DNA from: Prevotella sp. UBA2809
GTDB taxonomy: Bacteria; Bacteroidota; Bacteroidia; Bacteroidales; Bacteroidaceae
Length of the DNA stretch: 22,028 bases
Assembly: GCA_002351725.1 (NCBI GenBank)
Contig: DEHD01000043.1
Location: 14,734 to 36,761 of the forward strand
Direction: 5' to 3'
Each line of letters opens with the position of its first letter. The first letter of the stretch is position 1. The notes under the pieces were generated by a model. That model was not told the origin of the DNA. It worked only from the letters and a program-made list of their open reading frames with translations, and made no database searches. The translations under genes were made by a program, and so were the position numbers. Positions 22,011 through 22,028 of this stretch are shown here, piece by piece.

Positions 22011-22028
22011 TTTAAAAAAGACGGCGGC

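Noticed and set aside
1..22028. CRISPR array, insertion sequence, phage or defence island
   Set aside because: I found no regularly spaced repeats, transposase or integrase motifs, terminal inverted repeats, or defence-type domains. The only exact repeat noted is the coding repeat at 10961-11034.

Overview
The window looks like chromosomal DNA of a Bacteroidota bacterium of the order Bacteroidales, most likely Prevotellaceae (Prevotella/Segatella type). The grounds are the many -7 boxes of the Bacteroidetes form TAnnTTTG, the near absence of Shine-Dalgarno sequences, AT-rich leaders, and families typical of the group (head-GIN/DUF2807 and DUF4369 lipoproteins, a GT3-type glycogen synthase next to an alpha-glucan phosphorylase, a short AlaX editing protein). 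This rests on reading alone; no database search was possible. I saw no rRNA, tRNA, CRISPR array, transposase or phage gene.

Layout. Positions 1-86 hold the 5' end of an unidentified minus-strand gene. 216-3766 (minus) is a pyk-dcp unit: pyruvate kinase and an exported M3 peptidyl-dipeptidase. It diverges at about 3.8 kb from a plus-strand block: HU-like protein, a 29-residue very basic protein (probable AURKAIP1/COX24 family), RNase E/G and a membrane glycosyltransferase. A promoter at 7.3 kb then drives a cytosolic hybrid histidine kinase and a membrane-anchored EEP-fold hydrolase, closed by a strong terminator at 9.68 kb. Opposite that terminator lies a 33-codon minus-strand ORF with its own -7 box and a perfect GGAGG Shine-Dalgarno, followed to the right by a minus-strand AlaX-like editing protein (9962-10426). 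A plus-strand head-GIN lipoprotein (10547-11221) converges, across a perfect bidirectional terminator, on a minus-strand fabD/intracellular GH13 amylase pair whose genes overlap. A divergent control region at 13.8-13.96 kb, containing a 12-bp hairpin, separates fabD from a plus-strand operon: a divergent ThiE/TenI-fold protein, prs (PRPP synthetase) and a short DUF4369 lipoprotein that ends inside its own terminator. From 20446 back to 16161 (minus) runs the glycogen pair glgA-glgP. Another divergent promoter region leads to a small secreted protein of unknown function and a 26-residue single-helix microprotein. A minus-strand secreted alpha/beta hydrolase and a terminator-like hairpin end the window.

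How it fits together. Most genes are housekeeping: glycolysis exit (pyk), glycogen synthesis and phosphorolysis (glgA, glgP), an intracellular amylase, fatty-acid initiation (fabD), PRPP supply (prs), RNA processing (RNase E/G), nucleoid structure (HU) and translation quality control (AlaX). I find no evidence of a defence island or an obviously new multi-gene system. The least explained material is small: three very short ORFs (29, 33 and 26 codons), the hairpins in the divergent promoter regions, a ThiE-like protein lacking the usual ThiE signature residues, and the DUF4369 protein without the thioredoxin-like domain that often follows it.
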